Shown: positions 1-10,625, counted from the stretch's first letter. The stretch: DNA of 64,000 nucleotides from Sipunculus nudus (GCA_026874595.1 CM049307.1:893579-957578), one strand, 5' to 3'. The notes: generated by a model from the sequence alone, not told the origin. Numbers and translations: made by a program.

Positions 1-180
1 CACCTGAAATTTTGCAGGTTTATACATCCTGGACAATTTTCTGGATTTTATGACGGGTTACACCACCTACATTCACGTTTAAGCTGCAGACATCCATGCT
101 AATATGCAACACACTTAATCCACGCCTCACTTCACCCGTCCCACTCTGATTTTTGCAAATACACATAGTTGCATGTCGAC
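1..180. repeat. Degenerate 95-bp module, isolated copy
   Basis: The stretch with a gcaggtttatacatcctgga phrase followed by a gattttatgacgggttacac phrase resembles modules found again at about 6963-7955. It ends in a CACCTAC phrase and then a ctgcagacatccatgc phrase that recurs at 7845-7860. No coding frame is supported. It reads as a fragment of an interspersed repeat. Confidence 0.5.
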
Positions 181-365
181 TACCCATATTCTGGTTTTAA
201 AATATCCTAGTCTGAAACTTGCAGGTCAGAAATGTCCATTTTGCTGAAATCATAATGACTAAGTTAGATATGCAGGACTTAAGAGGATCAATATTAAATT
301 TTAAAATAAACCTCCATTCATACTCCTAAACTTTGCACAGGTTCCCATTAGGCCTGTAGGCCTTG
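181..365. other. Noncoding stretch before the 1.15-kb module
   Basis: No gene is seen. Near 347-365 lies the phrase cattaggcctgtaggcctt, which recurs almost exactly at 7303-7322 after a similar ttgcacaggtt phrase. This ties the stretch to the repeat family at 7 kb. Confidence 0.4.
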
Positions 366-1504
366 TCTTAGATTTTATAGGAAAAAAGCTAAAGAAGCTT
401 TAAAAATCTTCTTCTCTGAAACTCTTCAGCCAAATTGTCCAATATTTCACATAAATGATTAATCTCTCTCAAGTTTGTTTGAATAGTTTAAGTTCGGTGA
501 TTTTTGGCGGAGTTAAGGGAAGTTGAACTAAGTCATCTGTCCAAAAAAGCATACTAAAATTACAATCTCTGAAACAGCTGGAGCTATCATCACCAAATTT
601 TATGCCAATGTTGGTCACATGAGTCGTATCTGAAATTGGGGTATTGGTGGCGCCACCCGCATCAGCCTTTTTTGTACGGGGTCATCAGTGCCTGTATCAC
701 ACTGACGGCTACAAAAAACTTCTTCTCTGAAACCGTATGGCCAAATTTTTTAATATCGACAGAAATGATCCTAGGGTAGTGCTTTCTGAAGTTTGTTAAA
801 ATGGTCTCAGTTCAGTGACTTTTGGCTGAGTTATGGGAAGCTGAATTTAGTCATATGCAATAACAGCCCATTTTAGCTCAGTGGCTACAAAGATCTTTTT
901 CAAAACCACTGGGCCGAATTCTTAAATCCCACACATTAATTATCCTTAGATGTTGATAATTCATGTTTGTTCAAATGGTTTTGGTTAAGGGATTTTTGGC
1001 TGAGTTATGGGAAGCATAACTTAGCCATTTTGCTTTTTTTACCCATATGAGTTATAAACCTGCAAAACGTTTTTTGACTGACGCCACTGAGGCCAATTTG
1101 TTTATTATTTTACAAGAATAATCTCATGTATAATTCTTATAATAATTGTCTTTTATGGTTCCAAAGAATGAATTTCGGCTGAATTATAAAGATTAAATTG
1201 ATTCATTTTACCATATATGTTAGCTGTGTGAAGCAGATACATCTAGGCTGGAACCAGTTTATCAGCATCCATTACATCAGGCCTCTAGACATTTAGATTT
1301 CAGGTTATCTATGGTTAATATTGACAAGAATGTTTTTAGTGAACTTGTGAGCTTATATGATGGTGTGACGTCGTCTGGCATCCGTCATCTGTACGTTAAC
1401 CCATACTCTCTTGAAAAGGGCTAGAGTTAGCATCACAAAATTTTATGCAAAAAATTACTCATCTAAAAAAACTCCAGCGGATTTTGCTTATTTTTTGGCT
1501 TACT
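366..1504. repeat. 1.15-kb diverged interspersed module, copy 1
   Basis: This block contains recognisable sub-blocks. 366-783 recurs at 1513-1928 (offset about 1149). 800-1340 recurs at 4600-5135. 1341-1480 recurs at 5345-5490. Hallmarks are ccaaattgtccaatatttca, ttttggctgagttatgggaa and the palindromic GGTGGCGCCACC. No open frame of note is present. Identity between copies looks roughly 80-90 percent by eye. Confidence 0.75.
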
Positions 1505-1928
1505 GCATTTTCTTAGATTTTATAGGGAAAAGCTAAAAAAGCTTTAAAAATCTTCTTTTCCAAAACTGTTCAGCCAAATTGTCCAATATTTCACAGAAAT
1601 TATTCCTGAAACAATCTCTTAAGTTTTTTGAATGGTTTAAGTTCGATGATTTTTGGCCGAGTTACAGGAAGTTGAACTTAGTCATCTGTCCAAAAAAGCA
1701 TACTAAAATTACAATCTCAGAAACGGCTTGAGCTATCATTACCAAATTTTATGCCAATGTTGGTCACATGAGTCATATCTGAAATTGAGGTATTGGTGGC
1801 GCCACCTGCACCGGCTTTTTTGTATGGGGGTCATCAGTGCCCGTATCATATTGACGTGTACAAAAAACTTCTTCTCTGAAAACATATGGCCAAATTGTTT
1901 AATATCGCATAGAAATGATCCTAGGGTA
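1505..1928. repeat. 1.15-kb module, copy 2, left part
   Basis: The second copy matches 366-783 closely, including ccaaaaaagcatactaaaat and tatgccaatgttggtcacat. It stops after gatcctagggtag, where the first copy continues with gtgctttctgaag. The missing continuation resumes at about 4595, so this copy was split by an insertion. Confidence 0.75.
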
Positions 1929-1974
1929 GCTCAGCTGACTATAAGTCATCTGAGCTATAGTCTTGGTCCATTGT

Positions 1975-2030
1975 ACGTTGTCCGTCCGTCTGTCTGTCCG
2001 TCCGTCTGTCCGTCTGTCCGTCCGTAAGAC
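1975..2030. repeat. GTCC/GTCT tetranucleotide microsatellite
   Basis: Alternating gtcc and gtct tetramers run for about 50 bases and end at cgtaagac. The tract explains a spurious serine/proline-rich open frame here. Simple tracts of this kind are often part of interspersed repeat elements. Confidence 0.85.
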
Positions 2031-2065
2031 TTGCACGATTCAACACCATTGGGCCTACGAATCTG

Positions 2066-3260
2066 AAATTTGCCATACAGTTAGATTCCCAAAAATCTCC
2101 TACCATGCCGAAAATTGGATCAATAGGACTTTGTTCCTTCGAGATATTAAGGAAAAGCCTCAATTTTTTATTAGAAATCTATTTTCACACTTCAGGACTG
2201 CCTAATATCAAAACCACTCATCTGGTTTTCTTCATATTTACCATAAATATTCCTCTATATAGTTCCTATGTACATGCTAGGAATTAAGTCAGTATTATTT
2301 AATTTTAAAAAGTTATGGGCCTAAACATAATGGACTTTGTAAAAAAATCAGGAAAGATATTTGGTCACTTAAGACCAAAAGTGTTAAAGGTAGGGACTTT
2401 TTTTTCAGTAATACAACTTTAATTGATCAAAACTTAATTGTATACCAAAAATTAGATCAAAATCTGTTAATTTGTTTTAAATATTGGCAAAAATATAAAA
2501 TTGGTACCTTAAATTTTGCCCTAGTTAGACCATGGCCCTTTTTTTTCCTGTAAGTACTGTGGATTTATGTTCACAGCATGTTTTTGTTAGCATTTTGTCT
2601 GTTAACACCAAAAATTTGAAACCAGTTGATCAAAAACTGTAGGTTTTATTCAAGTTTTCAAGCACCATGTCACATCAAGTTTACATCAAGCTAGTGTTAT
2701 GCAGTTTGCTAGAGCTCAGCTCCCCAGCTTCAGCTCTATGTTCCTTAAATTTAGCATACAGTTAGATGTCTCCAAACTCCCCAACCATGCCAAGAATTTA
2801 TCACTATGACTTAATTCCTTCGAAATATTAATGAAAAACTTCATTTTTCCATTAAAAAGCCATTGTTACACTGTAAGACTGCCTAATATCAAAACCACTG
2901 ATCTGACTTTGATCATATATAATATACATATTTTTCTATACATTCGCTATGCACATGCCAGAAATGATGTCAGTATTGCGTAATTGTTTTAAGTTATGGG
3001 CCCAAACATAATGCACTTTTTAAAAAATCAAGAAATATATTTACTCCCTTAACAAGAGGATTGCTGAAGCAAGAGATTTTTTGTCAGGGATGTAACATTA
3101 TTTAATCAAGATTCAATTGAATACCAAAAATTAGTTATGAATTTTTCAAATTTGATAAGTTATTAGTATAAATATAAAATTAGTACCTTAAATTTTGCCC
3201 AAATTTGACCATGGCACATTTGTTTCCTGAGAGCACTGTTGATATAATTTTCATATCATG
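2066..3260. repeat. Diverged direct duplication, period about 680 bp
   Basis: 2066-2580 and 2746-3260 align from end to end. Shared phrases include actgcctaatatcaaaacca, taaattttgcc before gaccatggc, and ataccaaaaattag. No coding potential is retained. The duplication lies wholly inside the 1929-4594 insertion. Confidence 0.75.
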
Positions 3261-4560
3261 CACACATAAGGATTTCATCTTTGTAGTTTAGAAAGCTGAA
3301 AGATATTGGCCAAATATTGTCGCTTTTATTAATGTTTATATGAGACCATGTCAGACCCAGGCTTAATCCAGCCTCTCTTCAGTCACCTGTATGTTGACCT
3401 TGTTGACCTTTCATCAGATTATGCATGCTTGAGCGAAGCATACACTGGGGCAGCCAGACAGCTAATGCCCAGCCACAGTTGACCCAGGTGTCCAACGCAA
3501 CTCATCTAGTAGTTGTTTTGAAAAACAACATAACAATAAACAATAAATTAATAATTTTGTATTGTTTTTTTATAACAAATTAAAGAAAAATTAATAGAAA
3601 AGGAATTTGTTAGTTGATGAGTAACAGAAAATTAACTTGCAGTTACTGATGATGTAAGAATCTTGTATGGATGGATAGAATGTCAATGTCAATGTTAAAC
3701 CAAATAACACCATGCAGTCACCTATGGTATTTTTCAGTGAAATTTTAATGATAAAAAAATAAATCATATTATTCATTACTAATCATAAGGGATCATATGA
3801 AGGAAATTAATGACAGACAAAGATGCAGTTGATAATATTTATCTAGATTCCTACTGTGTCTAGTGTGTAGATTGATGTGAAAGTAGTCCAAAGTAAATAT
3901 ATTACATTTATTTTTTAATATAAATAAAAGCCATAAAACCAGGTACTTATGATCATTATTTAAATTTGTGAATTTTGTATATTCTGGATTCTCAACATCT
4001 TTGTTTGGCTAAAACTGAATAAATACTAGACATGGTGCGAATGCTTTGCAAATGTATTTGAATACGAATATGAATATGTACTGCATTAAAAAATTTTATT
4101 GCATAAGAATGGGAATTCAGGAAAAAATAAAAGTATTTGAATACCAGTGCAGATACTTTTAAAATGTATTCATGAATGCATTCATGAATATATTCTATAA
4201 TATTATTTCAATAATCATTTCAGTTATATTTTTTATTTTAAAAAATCATATGATTTTCTTATTATTTTTTTTTTTTTTAAATTATATTGGCACAATATTT
4301 GTTATTAAATTTTAATAAATAGTTAAACTCTTTTATAATATGTGCTGCTTATAAGTTATATGGCCAAGTCAAAATCTGTGTGACAATAGCACTCCATTTG
4401 TTAATAAAATAAATGAAATCAATCCTCTTCCCTGTCTCCAAAGATACTATCAAAACCATACATAAGCTAAACACCAACAACTCATAATAAAGGTTATATT
4501 TATTACCACACAAAACAAGCATGTGCCTCTTCCAAAATCATATTTTTTATCATATATAAC
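3261..4560. other. AT-rich noncoding stretch inside the insertion
   Basis: No gene is supported. It contains a poly-T run near 4266-4279, tttgaatac/gaatatgaata phrases at about 4050-4150, and the perfect 24-bp palindrome at 4167-4190. Short open frames here are low-complexity and start without any splice or coding context. Confidence 0.5.
4167..4190. repeat. 24-bp perfect palindrome
   Basis: The sequence is self-complementary over 24 bases. Its half-site reads tattcatgaatg and it is centred on TGCA. It sits in AT-rich sequence with related tattcatgaa-like words nearby. Function is unknown and chance in AT-rich repeats is plausible. Confidence 0.8.
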
Positions 4561-4594
4561 AACTGAGCGCCATGACCCATGGGTCCCTTGTTTT

Positions 4595-5344
4595 TCAAAT
4601 GGTCTCTGTTCAGTGACTTTTGGCTGAGTTATGGTAAGCTGAATTTAGTATAACAGCCCATTTTAGCTCAGTGGCTACAAAGATCTTCTTCTCTAAAACC
4701 ACTAGGCAAAATTCTTAAATCTCATACATTAATTATCCATAGATGTTGATAATTCAAGTATATTAAAATGGTTTTGGTTCAGGGATTTTTGGCTGAGTTA
4801 TTGGAAGCTTAACTTAGCCATTTTGTTTTATTTTCCCACGCGAGTTATAAACCTGCAAAACGTTTTTTGACTGACGCCACTGAGGCAAATTTGTTTGATA
4901 TTTTACAAGAATTATCCCCTGAATAAATCTTATAATAATTGTCTTTTATGGTTCCAAAGACTGAATTTTGGTTGAATTATAAAGATTGAATTGATTTATT
5001 TTACCATATATGTGAGCTGTGTGAAGCAGATACATCTAGCCTGGCACCAGTTTATCAGCATCCGTTACATCATGCCTCTAGATATTTAGATTTTAAGTTA
5101 TCTATAGTTAATATTGACAAGAATATTTTTTAAAAGCTTTTAAAAAATGTAGATTTATGATTTTAGATATTCCTCATGCCAGGCAATGTTTACAATCACA
5201 GGTATACAGCTCTCTGTGGGTATATAAAGATGGCTGTACATGGATTATAACTAATTGGTATCCATACTCAACTTAATTCAAGATTTTGCCATCAGTGAGA
5301 TGTATCTATATTATAATTTTGCATTCAATATGCATCTGTAGTAA
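4595..5344. repeat. 1.15-kb module, copy 2, right part
   Basis: 4600-5135 matches 800-1340, for example ttcagtgacttttggctgag, gcaaaacgttttttgactga and gttaatattgacaagaat. It resumes exactly the part missing after 1928. 5136-5344 is further noncoding sequence in which nothing is recognised. Confidence 0.7.
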
Positions 5345-6260
5345 TTTTTAACGAACCTGTTAGCTAATGCGATGGTGTGGCAGTGTCTGTCATCTGTACG
5401 TTAACCAATACTATTTCAAAAATGACTGGAGCTTGCATCATGAAATTTAATGCAAAAAATTAGCCACCTGAAAAACTCTGCATTTTCATAGATTTTATAG
5501 AGAAAAAACTAAAAAAAAACCTTTAAAATGGTCCAGCCAAATTGTTCATTATTTCCCCAGATTTTATGCAATAATCCGTCACATATCAAATGTTGTGGGA
5601 TTCAGCTTATTTTTCTGCTTTCTATATTTACTTAGATTTTATAGGGAAAAAGCTGAAAAGCCTTTAAAGTCTTCTTCTTGTTAACAGTCCTGCCAAATTG
5701 TTCAGTATTTTACAGAAATGATCCCAGAGGCAAGCCCTCTCAAGTTTGTTCAAATTGTTTGCATTTGATCAATTTAAGTGGAGTTACACGAATTTGAACA
5801 GTCATTTGGCCAAGTAAGCATACTGACATAGTAATCTCAGAAATGACAGAAACTAGCATTACCAAGTATTTTGCAAATGTTGGTCACATGACTTATATTT
5901 AAGTTGCAGATTTTGTGGTGCCACTTACATTGACCTGTTTTTTATGGGCAAAAACCTCATAATTTTAGCCTCTTTCAGCTTAAAATGTTTATGATGAAAC
6001 TGTCAAATTGAATCATTCAATTTTTCAAAAGAATTATCCTAGGACATGGTTCTTTCAATCATATCAGAAAAGCTAAAGTTGGTCTAATGGCCATTATTAT
6101 GTATATTTCGAACTGAGGACTGCAAAACTGTTCTTCTACAAAATTATTGTTTCAATTATAACTTCTCTAACATTGCACAAAAAGTATTCTTAGGTGGCCT
6201 TTATTCAAGTTTACTTGAATGATTTTTGGCAGAATTATTGGACCTTTAACATTGAAAGAA
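5345..6260. repeat. 1.15-kb module, further diverged copies
   Basis: 5345-5490 matches 1341-1480, sharing gtcatctgtacgttaacc and atgcaaaaaatta. 5630-5950 matches 366-660 and 1513-1815, sharing gattttatagggaaaa and tgttggtcacatga. 6215-6260 keeps a gatttttggcagaattattgg phrase. These are the oldest-looking copies, with many substitutions. Confidence 0.65.
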
Positions 6261-6379
6261 CTGCATCTTTTATTATTCTAGATATTTTGATAAAAAGTTT
6301 ATGAATATGTCAGCTTAAAAAAAAGCATTTTAGCTAAAGTCTTTTAGTATGTGTAAACAGATTTACCAACAGGCCAAGA

Positions 6380-6860
6380 TAGTGTCTGTATCTTTAAATA
6401 GGTTGAGAAACTGCCAACTATTTCAGATTTGGCAACAGATCAAGAGTTCTTTCAATGCAGCCTGATATAGGTCAAGAGTTCAATCAGTGCAGCCAAGCAC
6501 ATAGCACGTGATCACCTCATGGGTGACATGTGAACACCTCATGGGCACCATGTGATCACCTCATGGGTGTCATGCCTCTTGGGGCTGCATGTGGAGCCAA
6601 TCTGTGAGCTTTGCAATGGTGTGGCTACTATTTCTGATTTGGCAACAGGTCAAAGGTCATTCTGGATCTATTTATAGCTTTGGCAGACTACCCACTGCAT
6701 CAGTTTTGGCACCAAAGTTCAGCCTGGATCTATTTATAGCTTTGGCAGACTGCCAACTGTGTCTGATTATGCAACAAGTCAAGAGTTTACTTAGTGCAGC
6801 CAGGTACAGGTCAAAAGTTCACTCAGTCTAGCCAGGTGCAGGTCATGAGTTCACTCAGTG
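6380..6860. repeat. Cluster of short local repeats
   Basis: Three copies of a 23-24 bp unit built on gatcacctcatgggtg occur at about 6503-6572. Two copies of ggatctatttatagctttgg occur near 6664 and 6726. Three variants of gtcaagagttcactcagtgc with a gcagccaggt tail occur at 6778-6860. No coding sequence is supported. Confidence 0.7.
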
Positions 6861-6962
6861 CAGTAGCCTGAGCCAGCAAATTTGTCACAGTTCACTTGGG
6901 GCAACTGCCTTTCTCACCTAAGCCTGGTCAGCCCAATGCATCAAACTCAAGGTAAGTTTAGT

Positions 6963-7955
6963 GTATTGGCCTGATATTTTGACCTGTATATGTGTCTTTG
7001 ATGGCTTTCTCGTTCACAAGACAGGTGTCGCCTGCTTAATTCGCAGGAGGGGTTTGACATATCAGTCTGACATTAGGCATATGTATATATCTCTTCGTTG
7101 TATACAAGACTGGTGGTGCCAGCTACAATCATTTTTGTGTTGTGTGCACCCATGCCAGAATTTCAGCAGTGATGTTTGTGTAATTGTTTTTTGTTCAAAG
7201 TGTGTAGTACTTGAATTGTTCATATACATGTTACACATGTTCTTGAAAAGTAATGGTCCAGCATTGAAACATAATACCTGGTGTAATTTCATTGCACAGG
7301 TTTGCATTAGGCCTGTAGGCCTTAGTAGATAATATAAAGTTTGATCTTATTTATTGCTTTCAATGTTTCTGCCAAACCAGAGTTTTGTAGGTGCCATGAT
7401 TTCAGCCGCTGCCGCCACAAAGGTTTTTGGAGAACTACTCCATAACCACTTGACGGAATTTTAAGAAACTCAGAATTATGATCAGGTCACATGTGAACTG
7501 CTACACCCTTATTAAGGGTTGACCTCTTACCTTTCCTCTTTGCACAGCTTCCATCTGTGCATCTGTTTTCACACATTAACCCACATATCTTCTGACCCGT
7601 TTGACCAATTGGGCCAAAATAATGCACCAGTGTAGTTCTTGGATAGCTTTATATCATACAATAAAATGGTGGCTCCACCTGCAACATTTTTTGCACAGCA
7701 TCCATCTGATTGTCTGCCCAAGAAAAAAATCACTCGTATCTCAGCAGTGGTTTGACTTATCTGCCTAAAATTATGCATTTGTATACATCTTGGATAGCTT
7801 TCTTGATTTTATGGCAGGTGGCACCACTTACGTTTATGTTTATGCTGCAGACATCCATGCAAATATCTCAGGACTGGTAAAACGTATTGGCTTGAAGTTG
7901 TGCATGTGTATAGATCTTTATCATATGCAAAACTGGTGGCGCCACCTGCGACCAA
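6963..7955. repeat. Degenerate 95-bp modules, about five copies
   Basis: Modules at roughly 6963-7030, 7050-7130, 7580-7685, 7735-7830 and 7860-7955 share an order of motifs. Each has a tattggcctgaaattatgca-like start, then gtatacatcttggatagctt, then a gaytttatggcaggtggc-like part, and a CACCTGC end. Each is heavily substituted. 7131-7579 between copies shows nothing recognisable except the aggcctgtaggcct palindrome near 7306. A related copy is at 1-180. Confidence 0.6.
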
Positions 7956-8042
7956 TTTTGCACAGCGTTTAATTTTCAATTAGATACCATAATGTTTGAT
8001 CTTATTGATTTCATTTAAAAATTGGCCGTCCTTCCTACGACG

Positions 8043-8085
8043 GGGGGTTGCAGGAAGAAGGCCTCTTCCTGCGCCCCCCCCCCCC
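8043..8085. other. Strong GC-rich hairpin with a run of 12 C
   Basis: gcaggaag and cttcctgc form an 8-bp perfect stem around aaggcct. They are flanked by a GGGGGG run on the left and a 12-C run at 8074-8085, which can extend the stem after a small bulge. Its G/C content is far above the surroundings. It lies just left of the inverted-repeat element at 8146-8816. Confidence 0.75.
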
Positions 8086-8145
8086 GTGACCAGTTACGCT
8101 TCAGTGCTCTAGTGCAACCACAATACCCGGTCGCACTAGTGGACT

Positions 8146-8816
8146 TGCTTCGTGCGACGGGGGTCTAGGATCGTGGCAGATAATGCCCGGTTACTTGGAC
8201 AGAGGGATTAACCCGACGGCGGTCATTAATTAGTTTAACAGGATAAGCCTTGCAGATGACCTTTATTAATGAGATCAAAGTGATTAGATAGTGATCGGGA
8301 TTATTACCTTCTGGTATTAATTGTGCATATATAATCACCAGAAAATGCTTTATAGCTCCTCATAGCATGTAGGCCATGGCCTAATTTTGATATTCATTTA
8401 TGAACTTGATGGGGATGATTTTGTTCTAGTATACTTTGTGCATATATGATCATCAGGAAATACTCATTAGTTCCATGGAGGAAGGAAAAATGTCTTTATT
8501 TTTAGAGTTCATTTTCATATTTAAGCATTGGATTTTTTTTTGCCAGTTTTACGATATGGTGTATCGAGTATGAACAATGGAGATTAATATGAAATATGAT
8601 TCAACAACTTTATTCACACAAATATCAGTGGAACAAGACATTAATAATATCAATATATTAACTGATGATTGAGCAAAGATAATAACTGATGACTAAGCAC
8701 CTAAATTAATGGACCAAGTTAATGTGATATTCTTGCGCGAAAATATGCAGAGTGTTTCCGCCGGGAGTTTGCATTTCTATGTTACACCAGGAGTCAGACC
8801 CCCGTCGCACGAAGCA
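8146..8816. mobile_element. Candidate short element with 21-bp inverted ends
   Basis: 8146-8166 (core cttcgtgcgacgggggtct) is the exact reverse complement of 8796-8816. The interior is AT-rich and noncoding. It includes an imperfect internal duplication at about 8300-8352 and 8420-8475, sharing tgtgcatatat and atcaycagraaat words. No transposase is visible. No clear target-site duplication is seen directly outside the repeats (actt on the left, ttcc on the right), so a true transposon boundary is not proven. An inverted duplication or a larger element including the 8043-8085 hairpin is the alternative. Confidence 0.5.
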
Positions 8817-10038
8817 TTCCGTTTAAAAACACTTCATATGTACCTTTAATATGACTTGCAACCTCAGAGAGTTAATGATATGCCAACTGGAATATGCATG
8901 ACTGCGCCACTTGTTGACATTATTAGATACCATTGTCAGTTTGTAGATGGTACTATATGCGCTAGCTTTGGCGACCGTAAGGGCATTGGGATTTCTTTTG
9001 CAGGTAAATGACCCATGACACAATAATTACTTTCAAAACAACTTGACCCAAGTGAGTTATACTGGTCTCAATGTAATTGCTTCCTTAGCTTTAATTAGCC
9101 TACTGGTTATAGGATCATTGTCAGATTGGTCAGTTATGTCATCACTGCCATGTCCAGCTCTAGCTCCCTTGGGTCATGGATTACGTATGCCGCACAAATG
9201 CAATCAGGGACCACCTTGACAAAAGAACAGGTGACTCTCACATGCGGCACAGTTCACCCTGCCATTTTAACTATATTTTACATAAAACAAGTCCATTCCG
9301 TCCTGATTGGGCAAATTTCTTTAACATTTTCCAACTAAAGGAGAATGGACTGTTTACTATGATTAAAACTGTAACGATCTGACAGCTATGCTAGATCTAA
9401 GAAATTTCATTAAGTTGGTCCGACTGTCATTTTCATAAGTTCACCTCCACAGAACCAGTAAACTTTCCAATGACTGTCAGAAATACAATAAACTTCCTCC
9501 TCGATTTAAGCCAGAAATAGAGTGCGTATTATACACAGGGTTATTGGTTTTCCCACAAAACTTGTGGCTCTAAACGGGGCTGTAGATTATATAGGGTAGT
9601 GGATTTTCTTTAGTAAAAGAAGGTATGTAAAACTTACATAAACTAAATGTTCATACATACCTTTGTCCAAGTCTGTGTTTGATTGGATAATTAATGTAGA
9701 GACTTCTTTGATAGCAGAAATACAGGTTATAACCAGTGATGATTGAAATATTTCATATTTTTATATATTGGAAGTCCAAGCATTGTGACCTACCCACTGC
9801 ATACACTTGCATGACATGCATAGTTTTGAACAAACTGTTACAAGAAATCAAGATTTAATTAATGTTGCATGTTATATATTTAAATTAACATCCCACTGCT
9901 GTCAATTATAGTTAAAATAAGGCAGTATGGAGGTTCTCAAAAGTGGTTATACATTCCAGTGAAATAAATGACATATTGTTTTGGTCATTAATTATTATAA
10001 AGAAACATTCATATTTTATTATTTTTTATATTTCATAG
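8817..10038. other. Intron upstream of the ankyrin exon
   Basis: This is mostly AT-rich noncoding sequence ending in the splice acceptor tttatatttcatag at 10025-10038. 9126-9380 holds a short open stretch in two frames, with residues such as RDHLDKRTGDSHMRHSS, that could be a decayed element. I cannot assign it. No earlier exon of the downstream gene is found. Confidence 0.5.
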
Positions 10039-10239
10039 TGGTCACTTGGAGGCTGTGAAGTGGCTGGTTGCCAACAGAGCAGTGCTGGATGTTGCTGACA
10101 ACCTTGGTCGTATCCCTCTGGATCTGGCGGAGGAGTACGGGCACAGAGAGGTGGTAGAATGCCTTAGGTCCTGTTCAGAGGAAACCAAGAACCCGACCAG
10201 CAGCTTCTCTCTGCTCAGGTCCAAGGACAGCTCCACAAG
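10039..10239 (+). CDS. Ankyrin-repeat protein gene, internal exon A
   Basis: This exon encodes the last part of an ankyrin-repeat domain. Translation in the frame starting at 10040 gives GHLEAVKWLVANRAVLDVAD and then NLGRIPLDLAEEYGHREVVE. That fits helix 2 of one repeat, followed by a full repeat with the family pattern DxxGxxPLxLAxxxGHxxVVxxL. A polar Ser/Lys-rich tail follows (SEETKNPTSS, LLRSKDSST). The left boundary is the acceptor ttcatag ending at 10038 and the exon enters in phase 2. The right boundary is ACAAG/GTGCTT at 10239/10240, leaving phase 2, just before an in-frame TGA at 10250. CAG/GTCC at 10218/10219 is a weaker donor. Ankyrin repeats mediate protein-protein binding; the partner is unknown. 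Upstream exons lie outside the window or were not found, and I do not recognise the orthologue. Confidence 0.85.
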
Positions 10240-10606
10240 GTGCTTTAAATGAATGAGGTTAATGATAATATATACAATAATAAATCAAAACAGAAATTTG
10301 ATTGCTGGTCCTGTGATGTTCAGCGACTTGTTATATATGTATGATTTATTGTAATTACAAATTTGTCTATTACTCCAAAAGTCCATAAAGCTTACCTTAA
10401 ACCCCAAAGTTTAGTGTTTGTTCTTTTCATAAAAACATAATTTTACTTCAAACAAGAGCAAAGTAAGGTTTTGATTATAATTGTATTGTCAGATATTCGC
10501 ATATCACAAAGATTCAACATCAAAGTGAAATATATAATAATTATTATTTTTATTTTCTAGTAGGTCTTCAACATAATGTAAATTAATATTTTATTTTATT
10601 TGCTAG
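10240..10606 (+). other. Intron A-B with duplicated 3' splice site
   Basis: The intron runs from GTGCTT to TTGCTAG. Its last 70 bases hold a two-copy tandem duplication of period 46. ttttctagtaggtcttcaac ends its AG at 10560, and tttgctagtgggtcttcatc ends its AG at 10606. Only the second AG gives an open frame into exon B. The first would read a TAA after five codons. The rest is AT-rich with nothing recognised. Confidence 0.75.
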
Positions 10607-10625
10607 TGGGTCTTCATCATATGAG
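10543..10625 (+). repeat. 46-bp tandem duplication of the 3' splice site
   Basis: Two copies of a tattttatttkctagtrggt phrase followed by cttca lie 46 bp apart, with AG at 10560 and 10606. It duplicates the polypyrimidine/AG region and the first bases of exon B. Splicing to the upstream copy would introduce a stop codon, so the downstream copy is the coding one. Confidence 0.75.

Larger units (their letters stand above)
1929..4594. mobile_element. 2.7-kb insertion splitting a repeat copy
   Basis: This segment interrupts a repeat whose two halves lie at 1505-1928 and 4595-5135. Its right end reads gcgccatgacccatgggtcc, a phrase I associate with termini of abundant mollusc repeats (from memory). 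The left end is ctcagctgactataagtcat. Inside are a GTCC/GTCT tract, a 680-bp diverged tandem duplication, and AT-rich sequence with a 24-bp palindrome. No transposase or reverse transcriptase frame is visible, so it is either non-autonomous or composite. Confidence 0.55.

Noticed and set aside
1728-2287. Open frames rich in Ser/Val/Pro or Thr/Asp/Gln
   Set aside because: They read through the GTCC/GTCT microsatellite and its flanks in several frames, with no splice or coding context.
6961-7332. 123-residue open frame with many Cys
   Set aside because: It crosses two degenerate repeat modules and is open on the opposite strand too. No domain or codon signal is seen.
8090-8165. Possible tRNA- or SINE-head-like GC-rich segment
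   Set aside because: No A/B box pair or cloverleaf could be fitted. The visible pairing is a simple gtcgcac/gtgcgac hairpin.
10046-10252. Ankyrin open frame as a small stand-alone gene ending at the TGA at 10250-10252
   Set aside because: It begins within an ankyrin repeat right after a splice acceptor and has no ATG. A donor just before the stop joins in frame to exon B.
10554-10606. Use of the upstream AG (10560) as the acceptor of exon B
   Set aside because: The resulting frame meets TAA after five codons, whereas the AG at 10606 keeps the frame into exon C.
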